DNA of 64,000 nt from Saccharothrix violaceirubra (GTDB lineage Bacteria > Actinomycetota > Actinomycetes > Mycobacteriales > Pseudonocardiaceae): NCBI RefSeq assembly GCF_014203755.1, contig NZ_JACHJS010000001.1, forward strand, positions 930,001-994,000, given 5' to 3'. Positions 31,181-39,727 of the stretch are shown in pieces. Every line of letters starts with the position of its first letter. Within the stretch, counting starts at the first letter, position 1. A model generated the notes under the pieces. It searched no databases. It was not told where the DNA came from and saw nothing but the letters and a program-made list of their open reading frames with translations. Position numbers and translations under genes: made by a program.

Positions 31181-31753
31181 TCAGGCGTGGGCGCCGGGTT
31201 GCCAGAGGACGTCCCCGTCGGGGTTGGCCACGCGGGCCAGGATGAAGAGCAGGTCGGACAGCCGGTTGAGGTACTTGGCCGTCAGGATGTTGGTGTCCTC
31301 CGGGGACGACTCCAGAAGGACCCAGGCGGAGCGCTCGGCCCGGCGGGCGATCACCCGGGCCTGGTGCAGGAGGGCCGCCGCGGGCGTGCCCCCGTTGAGG
31401 ATGAACGAATCCAGCTTGGGCAGGCCCGAGTTGAACTCGTCGCACCACCCCTCGAGACGATCCACGTAGGCCTGGGTCACGCGCAAAGGCGGGTACTCGG
31501 GAGAAGGCACGATCGGCGTGCACAGATCCGCCCCCACGTCGAACAGGTCGTTCTGCACCTTGAGCACCACCGACGCCACATCGTCGGCAGGAGAGCCCAG
31601 AGCCAGCACCACGCCCAGAGCGGCGTTGGTCTCGTCCACGTCCGCGTAGGCCGCGATCCGGGGCGAGGTCTTGGGCACCCGGGAGAAGTCGCCGAGACCG
31701 GTCGTGCCGTCGTCGCCGACCCGCGTGTAGATCTTGGTGAGGTGAACAGCCAT
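31181..31753 (-). CDS. Cob(I)yrinic acid a,c-diamide adenosyltransferase (PduO type)
   Basis: 190 residues from ATG 31753. It transfers the adenosyl group of ATP to cob(I)alamin, giving adenosylcobalamin for enzymes such as methylmalonyl-CoA mutase. The PduO signatures [26 protein letters not shown] and the [10 protein letters not shown] helix near the ATP site are present. It is divergent from murA, an arrangement shared with streptomycetes. Adenosylcobalamin would be used together with the epimerase encoded at 56653. Confidence 0.93.
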   Translation of the reverse strand: MAVHLTKIYTRVGDDGTTGLGDFSRVPKTSPRIAAYADVDETNAALGVVLALGSPADDVASVVLKVQNDLFDVGADLCTPIVPSPEYPPLRVTQAYVDRLEGWCDEFNSGLPKLDSFILNGGTPAAALLHQARVIARRAERSAWVLLESSPEDTNILTAKYLNRLSDLLFILARVANPDGDVLWQPGAHA

Positions 31754-31841
31754 ACCGGCACTGTATGGCCAAGACCCCGGACCGGACCGATCCAGTGCCG
31801 TACGTAGGATTCGCGGCAAAGCCGACAGAGGAGTTTCCTTG

Positions 31842-33098
31842 GTGAGCGAGCACTTCCGGGTCAAGGGCGGTGCGCGGCTGGTCGGCGACGTCGACGTCGT
31901 CGGTGCCAAGAACAGCGTGCTGAAACTGATGGCGGCGGCCCTGCTGGCCGAGGGCACGACCACCATCACCAACTGCCCGGAGATCCTCGACGTCCCGCTC
32001 ATGGCCGACGTCCTGCGCAGCCTGGGCTGCGAGGTGACGCTCGAAGGCGACGTCGCCACGATCACGACCCCGAAGGAACTCGACCACCGGGCCGACTCCG
32101 AGGCCATGGGCAAGCTGCGCGCGAGCGTCTGCGTGCTCGGCCCGCTGGTCGGCCGGTGCAAGCGCGCGGTCGTGGCGCTGCCCGGCGGTGACGCGATCGG
32201 CTCGCGGCCGTTGGACATGCACCAGAACGGACTGCGCAAGCTCGGCGCCACGAGCGAGATCGAGCACGGCTGTGTGGTGGCCGAGGCGCAGGGCCTGCAC
32301 GGCGCGCAGATCTGGCTGGACTTCCCCAGCGTGGGCGCGACCGAGAACATCCTGATGGCCGCGGTGCTGGCGGACGGCACGACGGTGATCGACAACGCCG
32401 CGCGCGAGCCGGAGATCGTCGACATCTGCACGATGCTCGTGGAGATGGGCGCCCGGATCGAGGGCGCGGGCACGTCCACGCTGACCGTGCACGGCGTGAC
32501 GGAACTCAAGCCGACCACGCACCGCGTCATCGGCGACCGGATCGTGGGTGCGACGTGGGCGTTCGCGGCGGCCATGACCCAGGGCGACATCACGGTGCGC
32601 GGCGTGGACCCGCACCACCTCGACCTGGTGCTGGAGAAGCTGCGCACGGCGGGTGCCGAGGTGACGATCGTCGACGGCGGTTTCCGCGTGGTGCAACGGG
32701 ACCGGCCGACGTCGGTGGACTTCGTGACGTTGCCCTACCCGGGTTTCGCGACCGACCTCCAGCCGTTCGCGATCGCGTTGTCGACGGTGTCCGACGGCAC
32801 GTCGATGATCACCGAGAACCTGTTCGAGGCGCGGTTCCGGTTCATCGAGGAGATGGTGCGGCTGGGCGCCGACGCGCGCACCGACGGCCACCACGCGGTG
32901 GTCCGGGGCATCGAACGGCTGTCGAGCGCGCCGGTGTGGGCCTCCGACATCCGGGCGGGCGCCGGGCTGGTGCTGGCCGGGCTGTGCGCGGACGGCGTGA
33001 CCGAGGTGTACGAGATCTTCCACATCGAGCGCGGCTACCCCGGTTTCGTCGAGAACCTGCGGCGGCTGGGCGCGACCGTGGACCGGGTGCAGGGCTAG
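31842..33098 (+). CDS. murA: UDP-N-acetylglucosamine 1-carboxyvinyltransferase
   Basis: 418 residues from GTG 31842 with a GAGGAG ribosome site; a TTG one codon earlier is rejected. It adds enolpyruvate to UDP-GlcNAc, the first committed step of peptidoglycan synthesis. Lys23-Asn24 in VGAKNSVLK are the substrate-binding pair. The catalytic loop reads [14 protein letters not shown], with Asp117 in place of the usual Cys. This change is known from mycobacteria and gives fosfomycin insensitivity. The length and the rest of the fold are normal. Confidence 0.96.
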   Translation: MSEHFRVKGGARLVGDVDVVGAKNSVLKLMAAALLAEGTTTITNCPEILDVPLMADVLRSLGCEVTLEGDVATITTPKELDHRADSEAMGKLRASVCVLGPLVGRCKRAVVALPGGDAIGSRPLDMHQNGLRKLGATSEIEHGCVVAEAQGLHGAQIWLDFPSVGATENILMAAVLADGTTVIDNAAREPEIVDICTMLVEMGARIEGAGTSTLTVHGVTELKPTTHRVIGDRIVGATWAFAAAMTQGDITVRGVDPHHLDLVLEKLRTAGAEVTIVDGGFRVVQRDRPTSVDFVTLPYPGFATDLQPFAIALSTVSDGTSMITENLFEARFRFIEEMVRLGADARTDGHHAVVRGIERLSSAPVWASDIRAGAGLVLAGLCADGVTEVYEIFHIERGYPGFVENLRRLGATVDRVQG

Positions 33099-33114
33099 GG
33101 ACTTTTCCGGGTCG

Positions 33115-34101
33115 GTGCGTACACGGTTGGCGGACTGGGCTTCACGGCCTGGTGTCCGGCGAGGTGTGGGGTGGGCCGCCGTGGTGGCCCAGGTCCTGGT
33201 CGCCTTGGGCGGCGCGGTGGTGCGCGTGACGGGGTCCGGGCTGGGGTGTCCCACCTGGCCGGAGTGCGCGCCGGGCAGCATGTTCCCGGTCGAGCACCCC
33301 GAACTCGGGCAGGTCCACCAGTGGATCGAGTTCGGCAACCGGCTGCTCGGGGTCGGTGTCGGGGTGGTGGCCGCGATCGCCTTCCTGGTGGCGTGGGTCG
33401 GGCGTCCCCGGCGGCGTCGGTTCCTCCTGTTGGCCGCGACCATGCCCCTCGGGGTGCTCGCACAGGGGGTCGTGGGCGGGTTCACGGTCCTGATGGGGCT
33501 GGAGTGGTGGACGGTCGCCCTGCACTTCCTGCCCTCGCCGGTCCTGGTGTGGTGCGCGGTGCTGTTGGCCGCTGCCGCAAACGAGGGTGACGGCCCGGCC
33601 CGGTGGCACGCGCCCCGGCCGTTGCTCGTCGCGACCGCGGTGGTGCTCGGTGCCGTGCTCGTCAGCGGCACGCTGGTCACGGGTGCCGGGCCGCACGCGG
33701 GCGACGCCGGCACGCCTCGGCTCGCGCTTCCGGTCTCGGTGCTCGCGCAGGTCCACGCCGACCTGCTGTTCCTGTTCCTGGGCCTGGTGGTGGCGCTGGG
33801 GTTCGTCGCGCGAAACCGTCGCTACCCGCTGCTGGTCGCGGCCGTCCTGGCACAGGCGGTGGTCGGCGTGGTGCAGTACCGGATCGGCGTGCCGATCGTG
33901 CTCGCCGCCCTGCACGTCCTGGGCGCCATGCTCACGGTCGCCGCGCTCGCCGCCGTGTGGACCGCGTCCCGGGAGCGCGGAGTCCTAGACGTCCCGCAGC
34001 ACGAGCCGGGCCTCGGCGGCGTCGGCGGGGAAGACCAGGAGCCGGTGTCCGTGGTCGCGGTTGACGACCGTCACCCGGATGCGGGACCTGCGCAAGCGTG
34101 A
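33115..34101 (+). CDS. ctaA: Heme A synthase (CtaA/COX15 family)
   Basis: 328 residues from GTG, 16 nt after murA. It is a membrane protein with about eight helices in two homologous halves that oxidises heme O to heme A for cytochrome c oxidase. The four heme-ligand histidines are His68, His137, His214 and His267, and the periplasmic Cys45/Cys51 pair is in GLGCPTWPECAPG. The last 38 residues have an unusual acidic composition and overlap the opposite gene at 33985 by 117 bp, so the true fold probably ends near residue 290. Position after murA rather than near ctaB is noteworthy. Confidence 0.9.
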   Translation: MRTRLADWASRPGVRRGVGWAAVVAQVLVALGGAVVRVTGSGLGCPTWPECAPGSMFPVEHPELGQVHQWIEFGNRLLGVGVGVVAAIAFLVAWVGRPRRRRFLLLAATMPLGVLAQGVVGGFTVLMGLEWWTVALHFLPSPVLVWCAVLLAAAANEGDGPARWHAPRPLLVATAVVLGAVLVSGTLVTGAGPHAGDAGTPRLALPVSVLAQVHADLLFLFLGLVVALGFVARNRRYPLLVAAVLAQAVVGVVQYRIGVPIVLAALHVLGAMLTVAALAAVWTASRERGVLDVPQHEPGLGGVGGEDQEPVSVVAVDDRHPDAGPAQA

Positions 34102-34278
34102 CGCGAGCACCTGCGCCGCCTCGGGCGTGGGCACGACCGCGACCTCGGTCAGCAACCCGAAGTCGGTCCCGGTGTGGTCCGGCACGCCCCGGCGGTCGCT
34201 GCCGAACGCCCACCGCAGCACCAGGGCCAGCAGGCCGAGCACGACGGTCAGGATCAGCAGCGGGGTGAGCGTGGTCAC
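33985..34278 (-). CDS. Small membrane-anchored DUF2007-like protein
   Basis: 97 residues from ATG 34278. One N-terminal membrane helix (about residues 5-24) is followed by a compact domain with PTPEAAQVLASRLRRSRIRV and LLVFPADAAEARLVL, which resembles DUF2007 (putative signal-transducing) proteins. It overlaps the end of ctaA by 117 bp in opposite orientation. Function unknown. Family assignment is tentative. Confidence 0.65.
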   Translation of the reverse strand: MTTLTPLLILTVVLGLLALVLRWAFGSDRRGVPDHTGTDFGLLTEVAVVPTPEAAQVLASRLRRSRIRVTVVNRDHGHRLLVFPADAAEARLVLRDV

Positions 34279-34320
34279 GACCGACCATGCTCCTCCCGCC
34301 GCCGTCCGGTGGGCAATCGG

Positions 34321-34842
34321 TCAGCCCGTGACGTCCTTCGTGGACACGATCTGCGCGAACCGGCCGCCGGCCAGGTTGGTCGCGGTGGCCTGGGCGAGCT
34401 GGTCCGCGGTGAGGTCGCCGAGGTCGAACGTGTAGGTGGCGTCCAGCACGACCTTCACCCGGTAGCCGAGGTTGTGGCCGAGGCGGGCCGTGGTCTCGAC
34501 GCACATGTTGGTCTGGATGCCCGCCAGCACGATCTCCGTGATGCCCCGTCCGGTCAGCCAGGCGTGCAGGTCGACCTCGCCGTGGAACGCCGAGTGGACC
34601 TTCTTGCCGAACAGCAGGTGCGGCACGACGCCGTCGAGCACGGGCTTGAACGTGTTGCCCTCGGTGCCGGGTTCCAGGGGCGAGCCGGGCTCGACGGAGT
34701 CGTGGCGGACGAGCACGAGCGTGCCGGTCCACGCGCCGAGCAGGGCCGCGATGTTGGCTTCGGCGTCGGGGTTGTTGCGCGGGCCCAGGACGGGGTTGTC
34801 GAAGCCGCGCTGCACGTCGATGAGGATCAGGGCTGAGGTCAT
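34321..34842 (-). CDS. Cysteine hydrolase of the isochorismatase family
   Basis: 173 residues from ATG 34842. The catalytic triad of the family is visible as Asp9 (LILIDVQRGF), Lys81 (GKKVHSAF) and Cys114 (IQTNMCVETTARLGHNLGY). Members hydrolyse isochorismate, nicotinamide, N-carbamoyl compounds or similar amides; the substrate cannot be told. It is divergent from the GlxA-like regulator, which is a common pairing and suggests that the regulator controls it. Confidence 0.88.
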   Translation of the reverse strand: MTSALILIDVQRGFDNPVLGPRNNPDAEANIAALLGAWTGTLVLVRHDSVEPGSPLEPGTEGNTFKPVLDGVVPHLLFGKKVHSAFHGEVDLHAWLTGRGITEIVLAGIQTNMCVETTARLGHNLGYRVKVVLDATYTFDLGDLTADQLAQATATNLAGGRFAQIVSTKDVTG

Positions 34843-34914
34843 GGCTGTGATCGTGGCTTTCCGCCACCACGCCCGGACAGTGGCAGAAGTGGCGCGATCC
34901 GGTACTTTCCTGCC

Positions 34915-35856
34915 ATGCGGACGATCGGGGTCCTGGTGTTGCCGGGCAGTCGGATGTTCGACGTCGCCGTGGTCGGCGAGGTGTGGGGCGTCGGGCGGGT
35001 GGACGCCGGGGTCGGGCCGTTCGAGGTGCGGATGTGCGCGCCGGACGGGGTGTCCACGCCCGTGCACCCGTTCGGCGTGATCCCGGCGACGCACGACCTG
35101 TCCGGGCTCGTCGACTGCGATCTCGTCGTGGTTCCGGGGCGGGTCGACCCGTTCCAGCCGGTGCCCGCGGTGGCGGTCGAGGCGTTGCGGGACTTTGGGG
35201 GCGCGATCGCGGCGTTGTGCTCCGGTGCGTTCACGCTCGCGGCGGCCGGACTGCTCGACGGGCTCCCGGCCACCACGCACTGGATGTTGCTCGACGCCTT
35301 GGCCGAGCGCGCCCCGGCGGTCGACGTGCGGCACGACGTGCTGTTCACGTCCGAGGGCCGGGTGCTCACGTCGGCGGGCGTGGTCGGCGGGTTCGACCTG
35401 TGCCTGCACCTGGTGCGCCGCGAACTCGGGGCGGACGCCGCCGCGACCCTGGCCCGCCGCCTGGTGATGCCGCCCGTGCGCCACGGCGACCAGCGCCAGT
35501 ACGTGGAGCCGCCGTTGCCCAGTCGGCCCGGTTCGGGGATCGCGGCCACCGTGGACTGGGCGGTCGACCGGCTCGCGGACCCCATCGGCGTGGCCGACCT
35601 CGCCGCGCACGCCGGGCTGAGCGAACGCACCTTCCACCGGACGTGGCTCGCGGTCACCGGCAGCACGCCCGGCCGGTGGCTCCAGACCCAGCGCGTGCTG
35701 CTCGCCCAACGGCTGCTGGAGACCACGGACCTGCCGGTGGACCGCGTGGCCGAACGCGCCGGGCTCGGCACGGCCGCCAACCTGCGTCGACGGCTGCGTG
35801 CCGAACTCGGCGTGGCGCCCGACGCGTACCGCCGGACGTTCCGGGTGCCGGCCTGA
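34915..35856 (+). CDS. GlxA family (DJ-1/PfpI plus AraC) transcriptional regulator
   Basis: 313 residues from ATG. The N-terminal DJ-1/PfpI domain (about 3-165) keeps the nucleophile-elbow Cys in ALCSGAFTLAAAG, and the C-terminal AraC-type double HTH (about 210-312) has GLSERTFHRTW and ERAGLGTAANLRRRL. Such proteins are activators of catabolic genes, for example for arginine or betaine derivatives. It is divergent from the cysteine hydrolase gene, with 72 bp between starts. Confidence 0.9.
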   Translation: MRTIGVLVLPGSRMFDVAVVGEVWGVGRVDAGVGPFEVRMCAPDGVSTPVHPFGVIPATHDLSGLVDCDLVVVPGRVDPFQPVPAVAVEALRDFGGAIAALCSGAFTLAAAGLLDGLPATTHWMLLDALAERAPAVDVRHDVLFTSEGRVLTSAGVVGGFDLCLHLVRRELGADAAATLARRLVMPPVRHGDQRQYVEPPLPSRPGSGIAATVDWAVDRLADPIGVADLAAHAGLSERTFHRTWLAVTGSTPGRWLQTQRVLLAQRLLETTDLPVDRVAERAGLGTAANLRRRLRAELGVAPDAYRRTFRVPA

Positions 35857-35857
35857 C

Positions 35858-36721
35858 CTACGGCGCGGTCGCGACGTCGAACACGCCGCCGCCGGTGTCG
35901 AGGACCAGCCTGTTCCCCACCGGCTTCGACAGCTCGATCTTGTACTTCTTCGTCTTGACCTCCTGGGTGCGCACGCACTCGCCCGGGTCGCCGACGGTCT
36001 TCACGGACAGGGTCACGGACAGGTCCGACTCGACCGCGACGGCCTCGTTCGTCGCGGGCTGGTGGCCGGGGCACGGTGCCGGGGCGTCGGGCAGCACGAC
36101 GGTCAGCGTCGAGCCCTGGGCGATCGCGCCGTTGCCGAGCGTCGTGGCCTTCAGGTTGTCCGGGTTCCAGAACAGGCTCGGGTCGATCGCGGGCCACGTC
36201 ACCTCCCCGCCGCCGGCCAGGTGGAAGGACCATGCCGGGATGTCGATCCGGCCGCGGTCGGTGGTGACGGTGGCCTTGATCCGTTCGATCTCGACGATCT
36301 CGATCGCCGTCGGGTCGTCGGGCAGCGACGTCATGGCCTGGTACGCCTCGGCCGCGTCGATCACCCGCGTGGTGACCTTCTCGCCGGTCGGCAGGAAGAT
36401 CTCCTGGGGGCCGGGGGTCTGCGGCGCCTGGACGGTCGTGCTCAGCTTGAACGCGTGGCGCCGGGCGGCCTCCCGTTGTGCCTCGGAGAAGTCGCCGAGC
36501 AGGCCGAGCCGACCGCCGGGCATGACGATCGGACGCGGGGTCGCGGTCACCGGGAAACCCGTGTCGACGGGCGCGAAACCCGGTGGCGTCGAGGTGCCCG
36601 GCGCGGCGCTCGGCTCGACCGGGGTGGTCGTGGGGTTCGAACCCGCCGGGGGCAGGGCGTTCCCCGACGCGCACCCCGTGAGCAGGAGGGCCAGCACCAC
36701 CAAGCGGATTCTCATGGTCAT
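35858..36721 (-). CDS. Secreted lipoprotein, unknown function
   Basis: 287 residues from ATG 36721, which overlaps the stop of the GNAT gene (ATGA). A lipobox LLLTGC places the lipid-bearing Cys at residue 17. A Pro/Thr/Ser-rich linker (about 20-62) is followed by a folded region with no recognised family; it has one Cys pair (in PAPCPGHQ and GECVRTQE) that could form a disulfide. It is last of a four-gene minus-strand cluster and converges with the GlxA-like gene with only 1 nt between stops. Confidence 0.78.
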   Translation of the reverse strand: MTMRIRLVVLALLLTGCASGNALPPAGSNPTTTPVEPSAAPGTSTPPGFAPVDTGFPVTATPRPIVMPGGRLGLLGDFSEAQREAARRHAFKLSTTVQAPQTPGPQEIFLPTGEKVTTRVIDAAEAYQAMTSLPDDPTAIEIVEIERIKATVTTDRGRIDIPAWSFHLAGGGEVTWPAIDPSLFWNPDNLKATTLGNGAIAQGSTLTVVLPDAPAPCPGHQPATNEAVAVESDLSVTLSVKTVGDPGECVRTQEVKTKKYKIELSKPVGNRLVLDTGGGVFDVATAP

Positions 36722-37254
36722 GGGACGGTGGGCGGGGTCCCGGCGGTTGCAAGCTTGTAGAACAGGGTGGTCGGCCGCAGGGCGCCGCCCGGGTCGGCGG
36801 CGAAGTCCGGGATGCGGCCCACCTCGGTCCAGCCCGCCGACCGGTACAGGTTCTCGGCGGGCGAGCCCGTCTCGGTGTCCAGGACCAGCAGCGTCCGACC
36901 CAGCCGGGCCGCGCCGCGTTCGGCCGTGTCGAGCAGGCGGCGGCCGACGCCCCAACCCCGGGCGGACGGGGCGACCATCAGCTTGGCCACCTCCGCGCGG
37001 TGCGTGCCGTTGGGCATCGTGCCGTGCCTGAGCTGCACCGTGCCGACGATCCGGCCCTCGGCGCGGGCGACCCACAGCGTCAGCGCGCCGTTGGCCAGCG
37101 GCGCGGCCAGGCCACGCCACCACGTCACGGCTTCGGCGTGCGTCAACGTCGCCAGGAACCCGACCGACGAGCCGCCCGCGACGACCGTGAGCAGCAGGTC
37201 GGCCAGTTCGTCCGCGTCGGCGAGCAGGCCGGCCGAGGTCGACTCGGTGATCAC
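36718..37254 (-). CDS. GNAT family N-acetyltransferase
   Basis: 178 residues from GTG 37254, which overlaps the NUDIX stop (GTGA). A longer in-frame reading is rejected. The acetyl-CoA binding motif A is VAPSARGWGVGRRLLDTAE, followed by LYRSAGWTEVGRI near the C-terminus. Substrate unknown. Tight overlaps on both sides place it in one operon with the NUDIX hydrolase and the lipoprotein. Confidence 0.87.
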   Translation of the reverse strand: MITESTSAGLLADADELADLLLTVVAGGSSVGFLATLTHAEAVTWWRGLAAPLANGALTLWVARAEGRIVGTVQLRHGTMPNGTHRAEVAKLMVAPSARGWGVGRRLLDTAERGAARLGRTLLVLDTETGSPAENLYRSAGWTEVGRIPDFAADPGGALRPTTLFYKLATAGTPPTVP

Positions 37255-37790
37255 GGCTGCGCGTGTTCGTGCAGCAGGAGCAGGGTGTACGCGGCGATCG
37301 ACTGCGCGTCGGTGATCTCGCCGCGCGCCATCATCGCCTCGACCTCGGCACGCGGGAACCACGCCGAGCGCATGTCCTGCTCCTCCTGCTCGCGCTCGTG
37401 GTCGCCCTCGGTCAGCTCGGTCGCCAGGAACACCCGGCCGCGCTGGCTGGACATGCCCGGTGCCACGTCCAGGTTGCCGAGTTCGACCAGCTTCCCGGCG
37501 CGCAGGCCGGTCTCCTCGCGCAGTTCGCGGGCGGCGAGTTCGAGGGGGTCGGCCTCGGCCCGGTCGGGCGCGGTGCCCTGCGGGAACTCCCAGCGCCGCA
37601 GGCCCAGTGGGTAGCGGTACTGCTCGACCAGCCGCAGCCGTTCGCCGTCGAGCGGGACGACCAACGCGTACGCGGGTTTGTCGACCACGCCGTAGATGCC
37701 CGTGGTGCCGTCCGCCCGTCGGATGTCGTCCTCGCGGACCGTCATCCACGGGTTCGCGTACACCTGACGTGAGCCGAGCTTCTCCACCAT
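37251..37790 (-). CDS. NUDIX hydrolase, ADP-ribose pyrophosphatase-like
   Basis: 179 residues from ATG 37790, which has an AGGGAG site 4 nt upstream; GTG at 37793 or 37787 is also possible. The NUDIX box ends in RELREETGL with a slightly long loop before it. [17 protein letters not shown] resembles ADP-ribose and GDP-mannose pyrophosphatases. It would hydrolyse a nucleoside diphosphate linked to another group. Its start overlaps the stop of a small upstream gene (TGATG). Confidence 0.87.
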   Translation of the reverse strand: MVEKLGSRQVYANPWMTVREDDIRRADGTTGIYGVVDKPAYALVVPLDGERLRLVEQYRYPLGLRRWEFPQGTAPDRAEADPLELAARELREETGLRAGKLVELGNLDVAPGMSSQRGRVFLATELTEGDHEREQEEQDMRSAWFPRAEVEAMMARGEITDAQSIAAYTLLLLHEHAQP

Positions 37791-37987
37791 CACACTCCCT
37801 GTGGCCGCCTTACGTAGCCGAAGTACACCACCAGTCCTCCCTCGGTCCACGTGGCGGGCGTCGGGCCCTCGGCCGGTGGGGCTGCGGGAGCCTCGTCGCA
37901 GGTCGGGCCGGTGTCCACGCTCGGCCTCGCCCGGTCGCCCGGCCGCACGGGCATGGCGAGCGTGGCGACCACCACACCGACGATCAC
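37790..37987 (-). CDS. Small putative secreted or membrane protein
   Basis: 65 residues from GTG 37987. It begins with a short hydrophobic segment ([13 protein letters not shown]), then a Pro/Ala-rich stretch with a single Cys. No family is recognised. The main support is its TGATG coupling to the NUDIX start and its GC3 pattern. The start could lie further upstream; no good ribosome site is visible. Confidence 0.4.
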   Translation of the reverse strand: MIVGVVVATLAMPVRPGDRARPSVDTGPTCDEAPAAPPAEGPTPATWTEGGLVVYFGYVRRPQGV

Positions 37988-38052
37988 CGTGTTGGCCGTG
38001 GGGGCGGTACCTGTCCGTGATGTGCGGGCGTCACGTGCGTAACCTGTCGGCC

Positions 38053-38712
38053 GTGCGCCTCGTCATCGCTCGCTGCCAGGTCGACTACGTCGGACGACTC
38101 ACCGCCCACCTGCCGATGGCGCAGCGGTTGCTGCTGGTCAAGGCCGACGGGTCGGTGTCGATCCACTCCGACGACCGCGCTTACAAGCCGTTGAACTGGA
38201 TGAGCCCGCCGTGCTGGCTCATCGAGGAGCCGGACCTGTGGGTGGTGCAGAACAAGGCCGGCGAGAAGTTGATCATCAGCCTGGCCGAGGTGCTGCACGA
38301 CTCGAAGCACGAACTCGGTCCGGAGCCCGGCCTGGTGAAGGACGGGGTGGAGGCGGACCTCCAGAAGTTGCTGGCCGAGCACGTGACCACGTTGGGGGAG
38401 GGGTGGACCCTCGTCCGTCGCGAGTTCCCGACGGCGATCGGTCCGGTGGACCTGATGTGCCGGGATTCCTCGGGTTCCTCGGTGGCCGTGGAGATCAAGC
38501 GGCGCGGCGAGATCGATGGGGTCGAGCAGTTGACCCGGTACCTGGAGCTGCTCAACCGGGACCCGTTGTTGGCGCCGGTGTCCGGGGTGTTCGCCGCCCA
38601 GCAGATCCGGCCGCAGGCGCGGACTTTGGCGGAGGACCGGGGCATCCGGTGCGTGGTGTTGGACTACGACGCGTTGCGCGGGATCGAGTCGGACGAGTTC
38701 CGGCTGTTCTGA
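38053..38712 (+). CDS. nucS: Mismatch-specific endonuclease NucS (EndoMS)
   Basis: 219 residues from GTG 38053; upstream in-frame readings are rejected because family members start with [12 protein letters not shown]. It cuts both strands at mismatched bases and replaces MutS/MutL in actinobacteria and some archaea. The N-terminal DNA-binding and dimerisation domain ([15 protein letters not shown]) is followed by a RecB-like nuclease domain with Asp133, Glu147 and Lys149 in PVDLMCRD and VAVEIKRRG. The length is normal. Directly downstream, 8 nt away, is an Imm1-like gene that is not part of the usual context. Confidence 0.95.
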   Translation: MRLVIARCQVDYVGRLTAHLPMAQRLLLVKADGSVSIHSDDRAYKPLNWMSPPCWLIEEPDLWVVQNKAGEKLIISLAEVLHDSKHELGPEPGLVKDGVEADLQKLLAEHVTTLGEGWTLVRREFPTAIGPVDLMCRDSSGSSVAVEIKRRGEIDGVEQLTRYLELLNRDPLLAPVSGVFAAQQIRPQARTLAEDRGIRCVVLDYDALRGIESDEFRLF

Positions 38713-38720
38713 CCCGTCTG

Positions 38721-39164
38721 GTGGCGTTGATCGCGGCGTACGACCCCGACGGCCCCGTCGCGATTACGACGGTGGCCGAGTTGGATGCCGTCGTGGACCA
38801 GGTGGTCGGGTGGGGTCATCGTGCCGTCGTCGAACTCAAGATCGCCCGACCGGTGGAGCCGCGGGGGCGGCAGTTGTCGTTGACCGTCGGAATACACGGT
38901 GCGGCGGGGCTGGGGACGCTGATCTACTCGTCGCCGGACGGGGTGTGGTTCGGCAAGGCGACTCCCGGGCCGGAGTGGGCCGAGGTGGACGAGCGGGTCC
39001 TGTACTTCCTGATGTCCGCCGACACCGAGTATCCGCCCGAGTCCGAGATTCCTCTGGACGTTGTGCGGCGGGCGGCCCAGGAGTACTGGCATGGTGGAGG
39101 ATCGCGGCCGGGTGGTGTCGGCTGGTGTGCGCCGCCTCCGTGGTATCCGACGGCGTTTCGGTGA
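38721..39164 (+). CDS. Imm1 family immunity protein (orphan)
   Basis: 147 residues from GTG 38721; the exact start is uncertain since the frame is open upstream. The C-terminal part has the Imm1 signature YFLMSADTEYPPESEIPLD followed by a helix and HGGGSRP. Imm1 proteins neutralise deaminase-type toxins of polymorphic toxin systems. No toxin lies next to it on this strand. The paralogue with a toxin partner is encoded convergently 125 bp further on. It could be a spare antidote gained against rivals. Confidence 0.7.
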   Translation: MALIAAYDPDGPVAITTVAELDAVVDQVVGWGHRAVVELKIARPVEPRGRQLSLTVGIHGAAGLGTLIYSSPDGVWFGKATPGPEWAEVDERVLYFLMSADTEYPPESEIPLDVVRRAAQEYWHGGGSRPGGVGWCAPPPWYPTAFR

Positions 39165-39289
39165 TGCGATCTTCGTTGGCTGGAGCCGCATCGGCAGCGA
39201 ACGCCGACCGGTACGCATTTACCTGCCGGTAAGCAGACGTTGATCGTGGTCGGCTCTGCCGCACCGCAGGGCTGGGTGTTCGCCGGGGT

Positions 39290-39727
39290 TCATTCGGGTC
39301 CCTGTGGCGGTCGGTGGCCGGTTTGCCAGGGCACGGTTTCCGGGCGTTGGTTGGTGGCGAGGTAGGCCACTACCGCGTCTTCCACATCGGCGGCGGTCAC
39401 CTCGGAGTCGGGTGGGAATTCCGTGTCCGCTGTGACGTAGTAGTAGATCACCGGTTCGGAATTGGAAGGCATTCGGCTGTGGCTGTAGGCACCGTCGGGG
39501 TGGTCCTCGCCGGAGTAGTGCAGGACGCCCACGTCGCCGTCGAGGCCTGCGTTGAGTTCCGAAGACCAGGGGTCTTCGGCGTGGACGATCGTGAGCAGGA
39601 CCGCGTTTCCCGCCGGGTGCTTGTCCCGCACTGTGGCGAGCAGTTCTCGGACCTGTTGTGGTGTGGTCACGACGACAGGGTCGTCGGCGTGTCCGGCGTC
39701 GTAGTAGACCTTCAGTCCTTGCGCCAC
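39290..39727 (-). CDS. Imm1 family immunity protein, partner of the deaminase toxin
   Basis: 145 residues from GTG 39727 with a GGAGGAG ribosome site; it overlaps the toxin end by 16 nt. The Imm1 signature is IYYYVTADTEFPPDSEVTAAD near residues 98-120, ending in RPETVPWQ. It is expected to bind and block the toxin encoded just upstream. It shares only the family motif with the orphan copy at 38721; the N-terminal parts differ. Confidence 0.78.
   Translation of the reverse strand: MAQGLKVYYDAGHADDPVVVTTPQQVRELLATVRDKHPAGNAVLLTIVHAEDPWSSELNAGLDGDVGVLHYSGEDHPDGAYSHSRMPSNSEPVIYYYVTADTEFPPDSEVTAADVEDAVVAYLATNQRPETVPWQTGHRPPQGPE

Noticed and set aside
31059..33713. 884-codon minus-strand open frame across murA
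   Set aside because: It is a shadow of murA, ctaA and the adenosyltransferase, with low-complexity Arg/His/Ala composition and no domain.
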